A DNA stretch of 64,000 bases, taken from Ceratopteris richardii. Lineage: Eukaryota > Streptophyta > Polypodiopsida > Polypodiales > Pteridaceae. A model generated the notes under the pieces. It was not told the origin of the DNA. It did no database searches and saw nothing but the letters and a program-made list of their open reading frames with translations. The stretch is taken from positions 127,577,311 through 127,641,310 of the forward strand of contig CM035423.1 in NCBI GenBank assembly GCA_020310875.1. Direction: 5' to 3'. Both the position numbers and the translations under genes were made by a program. How positions within the stretch are numbered: the first letter of the stretch is position 1; each line of letters opens with the position of its first letter. Shown here in pieces: positions 10,154 through 19,511 of this stretch.

Positions 10154-10223
10154 GACCTAAATGGTGCAAAAGACAGGGTTGTGCAAGGAGCACATGGTTG
10201 TTGCTCGTTCGAGGCTTTCGATG

Positions 10224-13200
10224 TTATTTGTGGAGGTTGATGCCGGCCTTAGTGGAGGTATCCATTGAGTCTCGAACTGATGTAATCCTCCTTATTGGAG
10301 TCCATTTTAGAACATCATTTGGCACTGTAGAGGTCACTTCAGGCGTCTTTCTCTTTGGATGCTTTCTGAACTGTGGTATCCAGTGTGGTTGATGCTTTGG
10401 TTCGGTGGAGGCTACTTGCACTTTTGGCTTCCAAACCCATATCCTTTTTGCATGTCTTCCTACTAATGTTGAAGAGCTGATTTGATCTTCCTTTGGTCTC
10501 TGTACGTGGTTCTTACCCTTTTCTCTTTTTGGCCTCTTTGTTGAAACCTTTTGCATGTGGGAGAACAAAGGTTGTTGTGGGTGTAGGATCTTCTTAGGTA
10601 CCCACATCTGTAATTGCCCTTGTTGAGCTGCAGCTAACTTCTTAGGCACCCAAACTTGTTGGATATCTTGTGACGGAGCTTGTCTGAGCTGCTTCCTTCG
10701 TCTTCTGGCTTGGTTAGTGTGCATGGATGGGATTTGTGGGGGTAAGGCTGGTGGTTGCTCTCCTTTGCGTACCCAGATCTGCTTCATGCCCGGAACCGCT
10801 TTTTTATCGAATGGTGTCTTTCTATTTGATGTAGCAGTTGTCGTGAACGGTTGTGTTTGCTTGTGTGGTGGGCTCACTACTGTGGCTACTTGAGTCTTTG
10901 GAGAAGAAGAAAGATCCACCCGCCTTCGAACCTGGTCTTCCACGATTGACTCCTTCTGCATCATAGAGCTTTTGACACATACAACATCTTCTTTCATATG
11001 ATTAGTCTTGGAAGAACTAAGAGAGTGTGTGGTGCCATGATCTAGGAGCATGCAGTTCTCTAATTCTAATGTAATGCATTGTTCATGTACCCAAACTTGA
11101 AGAATTTGACTTCTTAGGTTTAAGTTAACTGCATGGTCATAGATCCAATCTTGACCCAAGACAAGTGGTTCTGTAAGGTTCTCATCTTGACATACTAGCG
11201 CTTTGACTTTCATTGGAACATCTTGAAGGTAGATGGGAAGTTCCACCTCGCCCAAACAAGGGGTTTCCACACCTCCCAATCCTATGAGATAAGCTTCTAT
11301 GGGATTGATGTTCAACCCCAAGTCTTGGTAGTAGGAAAGTTTAACTGCACTACTTGCTGCACCTGAGTCAATCAATGCTTTCACCGTCCTTGCACCCTTC
11401 CCTTGTCCTATCTCTATGGTCACAAAGGGTCTTCGGTCAATGACCTGAGAAGTCGCAATGCCTGACTTTTGACACATATCCATGTGATATTTTGGGGCTT
11501 TTGAGTTGACATCTAGGCCTAATCGCCTTAACTTATTTTGCCTAATACGCTCTCTAGCCTCTTCCTGTGCTTCTTCTCTCACTCTGAACTCTTCTTCTTG
11601 TCGCTTCTTCGCGGTGTTGAGTCTCATTAGCATATCCTCAGTAAGAGGTTCTTGATATAGCTTGACTCTACAGCCACTAATATAGTTTGGCAAGACATCT
11701 CCTTCTAGAGTGGCCAACTGAACTGCACCACTAGTGGAAATTCTATTAATGATCATGGGTCCATAACCTCTTTTTTCCAACTTACGGGCATGTTGTTTTA
11801 GTGTGTATACCAACACTAGATCTCCCTCTTTCAATCCCTTATCCTTGATGTGTGCATCAAAGTATGCCTTTTGCCTCTTCTTTGCAGCGTAGATGCCTGT
11901 TGCCGCTCGTAGCCTCGTTTCACCCAAGCGTTCGAGATCAAAGATCCTAGAGGACAATTCATGCCCATTCCACTCATACTCTTGTGCTACTTTTAAGGCA
12001 GGGATTAAGAAATCTAATGGTAGCACAGCGTTCTGTCCGAAGACCATCTGAAATGGGGTGGCGTTGAGTACCGTTTTGTAGGCAACTCGATAAGCCCAAA
12101 CAGCATGATGAAGTTGTTTGTCCCAATCAGAGCGTTTATTATTTACCAATTTTGTCAATACGTTACAGAGGATCTTATTGGTACTCTCGGCTTGTCCGTT
12201 GGCTTGTGGATGATAGGGGGCGGATTTCTTATGTATCACCAAGAATTCTTGGAGAAGATTTTCAATGACTTCATTCAAGAAGTGTGTGCCTCTATCGCTC
12301 ACCAACTCTATTGGTAGTCCATATCTCGTGAACACATTCTCGAATAAGAACTTAGCCGTAGTCTGAGCATCATTCTTTGTTGTGGCTTTCACTTCTACCC
12401 ACTTGGTAAGGTAATCTGTGGCTACAATAATATACTCTGCGTGGGAGTTTCTAGCAGGGGGATTAATAGGACCTATGAAGTCTATGCCCCACTTGGAAAA
12501 TGCACGCCCTCCCATCATTGGCCTCAAAGGCATCTCGTCTTTTCTAACTGGATATTGTGCACGTTGGCATGTGTCACATTTCTTCACATAGGTATGTGCA
12601 TCCATATGAAGAGTGGGCCACCAAAGTCCTGAGAATAGAATGGTCTTAATCACTCGGTCAGGACCAAAATGTCCACCTGCAACACCACTGTGTGCAGTCT
12701 CTAAGACCCTTAAATAGTCTGATTCATGAACGCACAGTCTTAAGTAACCATCTTTACCTCTTCGGTATAGGTTCTCTCCTACTAAGGCATAGCCTTGAGC
12801 CTCTTGCTCCATATTTCGTCTTCTTGCTAGACTGGCCTCTTTGGGTAATCTTCCCGATCTCATAAACTCTACCAATGGAGCACTCCAATCTGGAATTAAT
12901 GATACTTGATAAAGGGTCGCATGCTCCACTGGTGGTCTCTCTCTGCACATTGGACAATTCTTGATCCACTCATGTATTTCTTTGTCCATGCTAGGCCAAT
13001 ACACTCCTAAACGTTTCAAATTCTGCAATGTTCGTTGTTTAGAATAGTGATTTCCTAGCAATCCCTCATGAGCTTGCTGCAACCAACTACTATGTTCATC
13101 ATCCTCGACACAACAGGCTAATACACCCTCAGTATCTTGTTTGTACATGCTTCCTGCCAATATGTGATATTTTTGTGATTTTACAATTTCTTCTTGTGAT

Positions 13201-16200
13201 GTTTTCACATTCTTATTTGCAGGGCCGAAGGTTAGGACTGGTACCAACTTATTTGCCCATTTAGGAACAACTTCCAAATTGAACAGATAAGCATCAGGTA
13301 GTTCATCAGACACTCCTTGTGGTGACTCTCCTGAAGTAATGCGAGAAAGGTGATCTGCCCGAAGGTGGGTTCTACCTTTCCTGACAACAACTTCAAAGTC
13401 ATACTCCATTAGTAAGAGGAACCATCTTACTAAGCGTCCAGTATTGCAAGGTTTATTGACCAAATATAACAAAGCTTGATGATCAGTGAAAAACTTGAAC
13501 TTGTTGGCCAATAAATAGTGTCTATACTTCTTTACGGCATATACCATGCCTAACCCTTCTCGCTCGGTTGTGGTATAATTTCTTTCGGCTGGGTTTAGTT
13601 GTCTACTAGCATATGCTATGGGCAAATCTAAATTCCCTTCACCTGTGGGTTGTGCTAGCACACATCCTATGGCATGATTGGATGCATCCACATGGACATG
13701 GAATGGCTTATTCCAATCAGGAGTGGTCAATATTGGTGCTGTGCACAAACGTTTCTTCAGTTCATTGAAAGAATTCTCGCATTCGTCGTTCCACTCAAAA
13801 TTAGACAACAAGGCATAAAGGGGTCTAGCTATGATCGCGTACATGTGGATGAACCTACGGTAATATCCACAATGGCCCATAAAGGCTTGTACCTCTTTAA
13901 CATTCCTTGGCCTTGGCAGCTCCGCTATGGCTCGTACCTTATCTTCATCCGTTGAGATTCCATTCTTAGAAACAATATGACCGAGGATTTTACCTTGACG
14001 CACCATGAACACACACTTTTCTGGGTTCAGACACACTCGATATTCTCTACACTTGTTGAAGATCTGTCTGAGCTCAGGGATGTGAAATCTTCTTTCTTGG
14101 GAATGAGCACATAAATCATCCACATACACTTCTAAGCTCTTTCGTAAGAACTCTTTGAAGACATGACACATGAGCCTTTGGAATGTTGCAGGTGCATTGG
14201 TGAGCCCAAATGGCATCACCCGAAATGCAAAGATTCCCCACTCTGTAGCAAAAGCTGTTTTGTGTTGATCTTCTGGGGCAATGGCTACTTGATTGTAACC
14301 TGAAAATCCATCAAGGAAGCTATAAACTTCCTTGCCTGCAACACGCTCCAAAAGGTGTTCTGTGATTGGAAGTGGATAACTATCTCTAATCGTAGCGGCA
14401 TTAACTTTTTTAAGGTTAATACACACTCGCAACTTCCCGTTCTTCTTGGGTACCACAACAATGGGGGACACCCATTCGGTATGCTCAATCTCATAGATGA
14501 ATCCAGCCTCAATCAACCTATCAATTTCTTCTTTGATTTTGGCTGCATAGGTATCATTATATGTGTAGGGCTTCTGTTTGGTGGGCTTAGCATCAGCAGT
14601 CATGGGGATAGTATGAGAGCAAATTCTTGGATCTACCCCTTTCAAGTCTCTATAGTGCCATGCAAACACATCCCTATATTCCCTTAATAGAGCTATGAGC
14701 TCCATTTCTTCTCTTGCACTTAGGTCATCTCCTATATATGTGCATCTCTCTTCGTTCTCTTCAATGGTCACTACAATCTTCTTGGTCTTTTCTTTATTAT
14801 CATATGATTCTCCTATGATGGCCTCTCTCTTAGGCATTCGTACCAAAATTTTGCGGTGGTCAACTTCATATTTCTTGAAGTTTTCTGGTACTTCAAACAA
14901 TGATTCCTCCTTTTCTTGTTTCACTGCTTTTCTTTTCTTTTTCTTTTGACTACTCTCACTTCCATCCTTTGAGTTTACTGTTTTAATACTTGTGAGAGGT
15001 TCTTCTTCTTTCTGGGTGAACACTCCTATATCTTCTAAATAGTGCTGCTCTGAGTTAAAGCAACTATCCATCACAATAGACTCCAGATCATCGTCATTCT
15101 CTTCCTCTTCTATGACATCACTAGGGTCACATTCTTCTAGCAAGGGTTGACACATGAACACTGAGATATCATAACCCTCCTCATCACAATGAGGTGTCCA
15201 CTGTTCCTCATTGACAGCAATGTCCATGGTGGCTAAGATTTCTGGCCAGCCATGAGGCTCAAACTCCTCATCTGGAAAGATCATCGGTGTGTAGGCTGGG
15301 TCTCTAACTGGTCTATCTCCTAACGAAGTTCCTTCTTCTCTTGCCTTTAAACGTTTTTCCTCTTCCTTTGCAACCTTGCACATCCACAAATGAGTATCTT
15401 CATGCAGCCATGATGGATCAGGTGAACTTTCAGAATGCACAGAGATGGAATCTTCATTTGCTTTGTGGATAGAATTCCACTGTAGGGGTGGTACATCTCT
15501 GAAGGTGTAATCCTTCAAATTGACCTTAGTGGTGACCCCTAAGTGCTGTAAGTACAAGGAGTTAGTTCCCCAATCCTGTACTATTTGCAATTGTCGTAGG
15601 AAGGGTCTTCCTAGGATCATCTCAAAGACATTATTTTTCTCAAAGTCACATATAGCAAATGTGTGCTCAAACTCTACACCACAAGTGGTTAGAGTGATCC
15701 CTTCTAGCAATCCTAGAGGTCTTTCAAAATGACCATCAGCCATTTGAAGCTTCATTCTAGTTGGTCTTAACGTGGGCTTGCCCCATTGCTTCCACAAGGA
15801 GGTGGTCGCAATAGCAACACCAGCACCTGAATCTATGATTGCTTTGGTTGTGTAACCTTGGTAGGTGATTGGAAGATAAGTATTCCCTTCTTCACCCTCA
15901 CACATGTCCCCTATTTTGTCTAGAGGTATCTCTGGTACCCTTTGCTTAGAGCCTACTTTTGGCATATTGGACTCAAGTTCTGGGACCTGATCCTTCACAT
16001 GATTCCATAACTCAGGTTTTGCTTTGAGCAACTCTTCTACAGTGAGATGACACTGAACCTTAGTGTTCTTCACGACATCCGTGTTCCTTGGAACCACTGA
16101 GACTTCATTTCTTACTAGTATTGTGGGAGCTCTAATCTGGAGTGATTCAGATTCCCATGGGCCTGGAAATTGAGGCAGTTCTTCTAAGGTATTAGATTCA

Positions 16201-16721
16201 AAATCTAATCTTTCGTCTTCTTGTTCTGCTTCATCTTCGTAAATAGATGGAATGTCTTGGGGAAATTGATCATGAAGATCATCAATCTCAGGAATAGGAG
16301 GGGAATTACCCTTCTCCTTGGCCCATTTCTCCTCTTGTATTTCCCGCAAGAACTCTTGAGAGTACTGTTGAATAGAAGGAGGTATTCCAGCATCCGTGGA
16401 ATTAGGAACATAAGCTCCCCTTGGTGGTGAGCTTCCTCTTTCAATAACTGGTTGAGCCTGTGGAGGTAGAGAAACTTGTGGTTTGTTTACCAACTGCTCT
16501 AATCGTTCTAGTAAGCCCTGGAAATGCAAATCCGATTTGATAGAGTTTGTCTGATTGAACTTTTGACTAGTCTCAAGTATGGCTTGAGCTTGTTCTACCA
16601 TTTTCATGCACATTTTCATCCGTTCAATCTCTAAATCTGCTCTAGGGTAACTCTTGTCTAGGTTTGCCGCTGTAGGCCCTTCTTGAAGTCGAGCCTGGTA
16701 GGCCTTGAACATCATGTCCAA
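10224..16721 (-). CDS. pol: pol polyprotein of B: PR, RT, RNase H, duplicated zinc module, integrase, second PR, WVPK tail
   Basis: This is an uninterrupted frame of 2165 aa. In order: the N-terminal linker; retropepsin 1 near residues 285-405 (IIDSGAG, then MILGRPFL); an acidic spacer followed by a basic KKKKRK patch near 590-600; RT about 690-900 with YVDDL near 865; RNase H about 1005-1130 (HVDASNHAIG); a first HHCC-like module 1218-1258 (HEGLLGNH, CPMC); a second HHCC 1344-1384 (HSGVAGGH, CDTC); the integrase core with WGIDF near 1412, VSDRGTHF near 1477 and QAEST near 1510; and an integrase C-terminal domain without a chromodomain. Then come a charged helical stretch, retropepsin 2 about 1765-1880 (ALIDSGAASS, then LVLGQDWI), and a basic tail with WVPKK-like repeats to the end. 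Pol is a separate frame from gag, so it needs recoding or splicing, as known in Ty3 elements. The true start is unknown because the first Met lies inside the linker. Confidence 0.93.
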   Translation of the reverse strand: MDMMFKAYQARLQEGPTAANLDKSYPRADLEIERMKMCMKMVEQAQAILETSQKFNQTNSIKSDLHFQGLLERLEQLVNKPQVSLPPQAQPVIERGSSPPRGAYVPNSTDAGIPPSIQQYSQEFLREIQEEKWAKEKGNSPPIPEIDDLHDQFPQDIPSIYEDEAEQEDERLDFESNTLEELPQFPGPWESESLQIRAPTILVRNEVSVVPRNTDVVKNTKVQCHLTVEELLKAKPELWNHVKDQVPELESNMPKVGSKQRVPEIPLDKIGDMCEGEEGNTYLPITYQGYTTKAIIDSGAGVAIATTSLWKQWGKPTLRPTRMKLQMADGHFERPLGLLEGITLTTCGVEFEHTFAICDFEKNNVFEMILGRPFLRQLQIVQDWGTNSLYLQHLGVTTKVNLKDYTFRDVPPLQWNSIHKANEDSISVHSESSPDPSWLHEDTHLWMCKVAKEEEKRLKAREEGTSLGDRPVRDPAYTPMIFPDEEFEPHGWPEILATMDIAVNEEQWTPHCDEEGYDISVFMCQPLLEECDPSDVIEEEENDDDLESIVMDSCFNSEQHYLEDIGVFTQKEEEPLTSIKTVNSKDGSESSQKKKKRKAVKQEKEESLFEVPENFKKYEVDHRKILVRMPKREAIIGESYDNKEKTKKIVVTIEENEERCTYIGDDLSAREEMELIALLREYRDVFAWHYRDLKGVDPRICSHTIPMTADAKPTKQKPYTYNDTYAAKIKEEIDRLIEAGFIYEIEHTEWVSPIVVVPKKNGKLRVCINLKKVNAATIRDSYPLPITEHLLERVAGKEVYSFLDGFSGYNQVAIAPEDQHKTAFATEWGIFAFRVMPFGLTNAPATFQRLMCHVFKEFLRKSLEVYVDDLCAHSQERRFHIPELRQIFNKCREYRVCLNPEKCVFMVRQGKILGHIVSKNGISTDEDKVRAIAELPRPRNVKEVQAFMGHCGYYRRFIHMYAIIARPLYALLSNFEWNDECENSFNELKKRLCTAPILTTPDWNKPFHVHVDASNHAIGCVLAQPTGEGNLDLPIAYASRQLNPAERNYTTTEREGLGMVYAVKKYRHYLLANKFKFFTDHQALLYLVNKPCNTGRLVRWFLLLMEYDFEVVVRKGRTHLRADHLSRITSGESPQGVSDELPDAYLFNLEVVPKWANKLVPVLTFGPANKNVKTSQEEIVKSQKYHILAGSMYKQDTEGVLACCVEDDEHSSWLQQAHEGLLGNHYSKQRTLQNLKRLGVYWPSMDKEIHEWIKNCPMCRERPPVEHATLYQVSLIPDWSAPLVEFMRSGRLPKEASLARRRNMEQEAQGYALVGENLYRRGKDGYLRLCVHESDYLRVLETAHSGVAGGHFGPDRVIKTILFSGLWWPTLHMDAHTYVKKCDTCQRAQYPVRKDEMPLRPMMGGRAFSKWGIDFIGPINPPARNSHAEYIIVATDYLTKWVEVKATTKNDAQTTAKFLFENVFTRYGLPIELVSDRGTHFLNEVIENLLQEFLVIHKKSAPYHPQANGQAESTNKILCNVLTKLVNNKRSDWDKQLHHAVWAYRVAYKTVLNATPFQMVFGQNAVLPLDFLIPALKVAQEYEWNGHELSSRIFDLERLGETRLRAATGIYAAKKRQKAYFDAHIKDKGLKEGDLVLVYTLKQHARKLEKRGYGPMIINRISTSGAVQLATLEGDVLPNYISGCRVKLYQEPLTEDMLMRLNTAKKRQEEEFRVREEAQEEARERIRQNKLRRLGLDVNSKAPKYHMDMCQKSGIATSQVIDRRPFVTIEIGQGKGARTVKALIDSGAASSAVKLSYYQDLGLNINPIEAYLIGLGGVETPCLGEVELPIYLQDVPMKVKALVCQDENLTEPLVLGQDWIYDHAVNLNLRSQILQVWVHEQCITLELENCMLLDHGTTHSLSSSKTNHMKEDVVCVKSSMMQKESIVEDQVRRRVDLSSSPKTQVATVVSPPHKQTQPFTTTATSNRKTPFDKKAVPGMKQIWVRKGEQPPALPPQIPSMHTNQARRRRKQLRQAPSQDIQQVWVPKKLAAAQQGQLQMWVPKKILHPQQPLFSHMQKVSTKRPKREKGKNHVQRPKEDQISSSTLVGRHAKRIWVWKPKVQVASTEPKHQPHWIPQFRKHPKRKTPEVTSTVPNDVLKWTPIRRITSVRDSMDTSTKAGINLHK
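11130..11430 (-). other. Second retropepsin-like domain of B pol
   Basis: Part of pol. The catalytic-type box ALIDSGAASSAV is followed by a flap-like GLGGVETPCLGEVELPIY and the C-terminal hallmark LVLGQDWI. These are the two sequence signatures of the retropepsin fold. The family normally has a single protease, upstream of RT. C (about 29850-30130) and the diverged D (about 33690-33930) carry the same domain at the same place. Confidence 0.8.
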
Positions 16722-16985
16722 GCCTTCTGGGGTTGGATCTGCAAGAACAGACCCTGGTTGCGGTCTATTTACAATGGGTGGTGGGGTGGGATGAGGTGGA
16801 GTGGATGGAGTTTCGGCATGCGAGGGGCTTTGAGATGCAATGTCTTCTATTTTTGTTTTCGCTTCTTTTAAGCTTTCTTCTAGTTCCGATAACTTTTTAT
16901 TCCACTTGCGATTGGCCTTCTCTCTGGTATCCTTCCATGTTCTTGTTTTCCTCTTACTAGGCTCTCCCGATTCACTCGACTCTGA

Positions 16986-19511
16986 TTATTCTACTGGTTT
17001 ATCCTGTTTTAAGGCTTGTGCTCTAGTGACAGCTTGTATAGGAGCCACATTGCTACTACTTGAACTTGAATCTGCCACTAAGCCTACCACATTAATGGGT
17101 GTAATCTTGGGTGCACTAGAGGGGTTTCTTGGACAATCTCTAGGGAGATGGTCTTTGCCACAATCAGGACAAAAAGCCTGTATTGTGATAGCCTGTCCTT
17201 GACTCGGAGATGGTGGGTGGGGACAGTCACGAATGAAATGGTCACCATGACATCTGAAACAAGATCCTCTAGGGGCTTGTGGTCTCATTTGTCTCAACTG
17301 GGGCCTAGGGTTAGGATTTGTGTACATGACATTGAAGTATTCTGGCTCCCAATTTTGCTCCATAGGCGGTGCCTCATATTGATACGAGTAAATCTCACTA
17401 TGTTCAGGTGACTCTGTGTAATAAGCATGTGGACTACCTTCATGGGAGTAGTCTGAACTATGAGCATGAGAGTCATTATCTGGTATCAATGGGGTTAGTG
17501 GCACCAAAGCTCTATTTGGATTTTCCTCTCCCACAGCATACTTGACTGGAATCACGTTGGCTGGAGCTGGTGGTTGGTTTACCAAGACAGGTTGTGGCCT
17601 ATATGGTACCTGATATTGCTGTTGTGGTCTGTAATATGGCTGTTGATATTGATTCTGATACCTACCTTGTGGGTAAGGTTGCTGATAATTTTGTCTAACA
17701 GCCTGCCTATTGTAGGGACAATCTTGAGCCGTGTGGTTTGTGTATTTTCTCTCAATAGTGCAATATGGAGCATTCCTTTCTCTAATGTTTTGGTTTTGCA
17801 TTGGGCATACGTTAGCCATGTGGTCACCTCCGCAAGTATAACACCGATTCAATGAAGTGACTCCCTGTGTTTGTTTATTTTGGACTCCCAGCTTCTTGGC
17901 AACTTGCTCAGCTATCTCTTCTATTTCTGTGGAGATCTTTGAAGTATGACTAGTAGAACTATCCGAATCTTTGTAGAGTTTGGCCAATCCTAACTCCTCA
18001 CCCAAGTTATCTTCTATATCTATGCACGTCCGCACACACTCTTCTATGGATCTAGGATCTTTCAAGTATACATAGGATCTTAACTTTGTGCTCAATAAGC
18101 CATCTAAAAACAAAGCCACTTGTTTGGCTGGTGTGGGTAGCTCTGGAGCAGGGCATCTTTCTAGGTACTGTCTGAACCTTCTACCTGCTAGTCGCACTGT
18201 TTCTTGGGGTGTCTGCTTGAAACTATGGATCAGGGACGATGTGTTATGCCTGATACCACTCTTGGAAAATTCTACAATGAATTCGTCTAGCAGTTGACCT
18301 ATATCGCGATAGCTGCTTCTACTCAATGGTTGAAACCAAGCTAAGGCAGTGCCTTTAAGGGTCAAACCAAATGCCTCGTACTGGGTGAACCAGTCCTCAA
18401 TTTGTTCGGCTCTCAGCACTTGTTTGTACTCGGCCACATGATCATAAGGATCCCCTGTCCCATCGAAATAGTTCTTCATTGCCTTGATCACGTGACTGGG
18501 TTTAAGGGTTCTTGGGTACTCCCGGGGTCTAGGCAATGGAAAATCCTGTTCATCTCTTTGTTGCCTATGTGCTTGATGTCTCTCTCTTTCAGGTCTTTCA
18601 TTTTCAAATCCTGACCTATTCCTGCCCACGGTGTGTGCAAAACTTACCTCAGGTCTCTCTCTAGTTCTTTCTCTCTGGGCTTCATGAGCCTGGGATGATC
18701 CTACCCCTTGGAGGCCATGGGAAACATTGGATCTTGGTGGGGGGAAAATCATGTCATTCTTCCATGTATATGCATGTCTATCATGTTCCGTTACCAAGAA
18801 AATTTTCTCTGATGTGTTATCCAGGTAGACAACTTTGCCTGGTATCTCAGGATCTTTGAATTCATAGATGATAACTATGCCCAATTGGCTAGGTTGATCT
18901 GGCTTGAACCTCCAAAAGGCTTCCTCTGTTTCTCTATTCAAAAATAGTTCTATGCTTTTGCTGTCTTGAGGGATCCAGTCCGGAGTGATCACTCGGGTCA
19001 AAACTGACTTACCTCTAGGAGTCTGGGGTCCTTGTCCTACGTTTCCTTGTTCTAGGTCTCCTATCTCATTCTCATGAATGATATTTCCAAACTCATCGGT
19101 CCTATCTGGTTGGTTGGTAACCACATACATGGTTCCTTCCTTATCAATGTATGAACCCTCTTCGAACTTGACCACCGGGTGTTCAAGTCCAAAGGATTGA
19201 TCTGGATTTTTGAGTTGGACCACTGATCGCCTCAGACCATCCTCATAGATGCGAGCACCTAATTGGTTGGTCCGAATATATTCCAACTGTGTCTTATAGG
19301 GACCTTCCGGTGTTTGTAGATGGGCAGTCCCTGAGCCATCTGCAGGTTTTCCCATACTAAAAGACATTTCTGAATCACTTGTGTCTGATCTGAGTAAAAG
19401 ATGACCACTTAGTTGTTGTGCCCAAGACTTGGATGTATGGTTGACACTAGCCTCAGAAGATCTAATGCTTTGTTTATCCTTGCCTAAGTGTCTACCAGAT
19501 CTCAGGTTCAT
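16986..19511 (-). CDS. gag: gag polyprotein of B (841 aa)
   Basis: Capsid/nucleocapsid polyprotein of a Ty3/gypsy element, uninterrupted, starting MNLRSGRHLGKDKQ. Residues about 1-330 are a polar family-specific region. The retrotransposon gag capsid domain spans about 340-530 (NYFDGTGDPYDHVAEYKQVL through IEECVRTCIDIED). Zinc-knuckle array: CYTCGGDHMANVC near 565, a C-x8-H-x4-C motif (CTIERKYTNHTAQDC) near 590, CFRCHGDHFIRDC near 740 and CPDCGKDHLPRDC near 768. A Q/Y/P-rich low-complexity stretch (residues about 605-650) follows the second knuckle. It is read from the 5' LTR of B. A pol frame starts downstream on the same strand. Confidence 0.95.
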   Translation of the reverse strand: MNLRSGRHLGKDKQSIRSSEASVNHTSKSWAQQLSGHLLLRSDTSDSEMSFSMGKPADGSGTAHLQTPEGPYKTQLEYIRTNQLGARIYEDGLRRSVVQLKNPDQSFGLEHPVVKFEEGSYIDKEGTMYVVTNQPDRTDEFGNIIHENEIGDLEQGNVGQGPQTPRGKSVLTRVITPDWIPQDSKSIELFLNRETEEAFWRFKPDQPSQLGIVIIYEFKDPEIPGKVVYLDNTSEKIFLVTEHDRHAYTWKNDMIFPPPRSNVSHGLQGVGSSQAHEAQRERTRERPEVSFAHTVGRNRSGFENERPERERHQAHRQQRDEQDFPLPRPREYPRTLKPSHVIKAMKNYFDGTGDPYDHVAEYKQVLRAEQIEDWFTQYEAFGLTLKGTALAWFQPLSRSSYRDIGQLLDEFIVEFSKSGIRHNTSSLIHSFKQTPQETVRLAGRRFRQYLERCPAPELPTPAKQVALFLDGLLSTKLRSYVYLKDPRSIEECVRTCIDIEDNLGEELGLAKLYKDSDSSTSHTSKISTEIEEIAEQVAKKLGVQNKQTQGVTSLNRCYTCGGDHMANVCPMQNQNIRERNAPYCTIERKYTNHTAQDCPYNRQAVRQNYQQPYPQGRYQNQYQQPYYRPQQQYQVPYRPQPVLVNQPPAPANVIPVKYAVGEENPNRALVPLTPLIPDNDSHAHSSDYSHEGSPHAYYTESPEHSEIYSYQYEAPPMEQNWEPEYFNVMYTNPNPRPQLRQMRPQAPRGSCFRCHGDHFIRDCPHPPSPSQGQAITIQAFCPDCGKDHLPRDCPRNPSSAPKITPINVVGLVADSSSSSSNVAPIQAVTRAQALKQDKPVE

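Larger units (their letters stand above)
8846..10223 (-). other. 3' UTR of element B
   Basis: No coding frame is supported in these 1.4 kb. It is recognisably related to C's 3' UTR (31085-32055). It contains two copies of a conserved motif (9159-9208 and 10102-10153) and a long internal poly(A) in sense (T-run at about 9967-10002) that C also has, in shorter form. Confidence 0.8.

Noticed and set aside
11500-14700. Archaeal-type second RNase H as in Ogre/Tat elements
   Set aside because: After the RNase H I see the two zinc modules and integrase, with no second RNase H signature; the extra domain after integrase is retropepsin-like.
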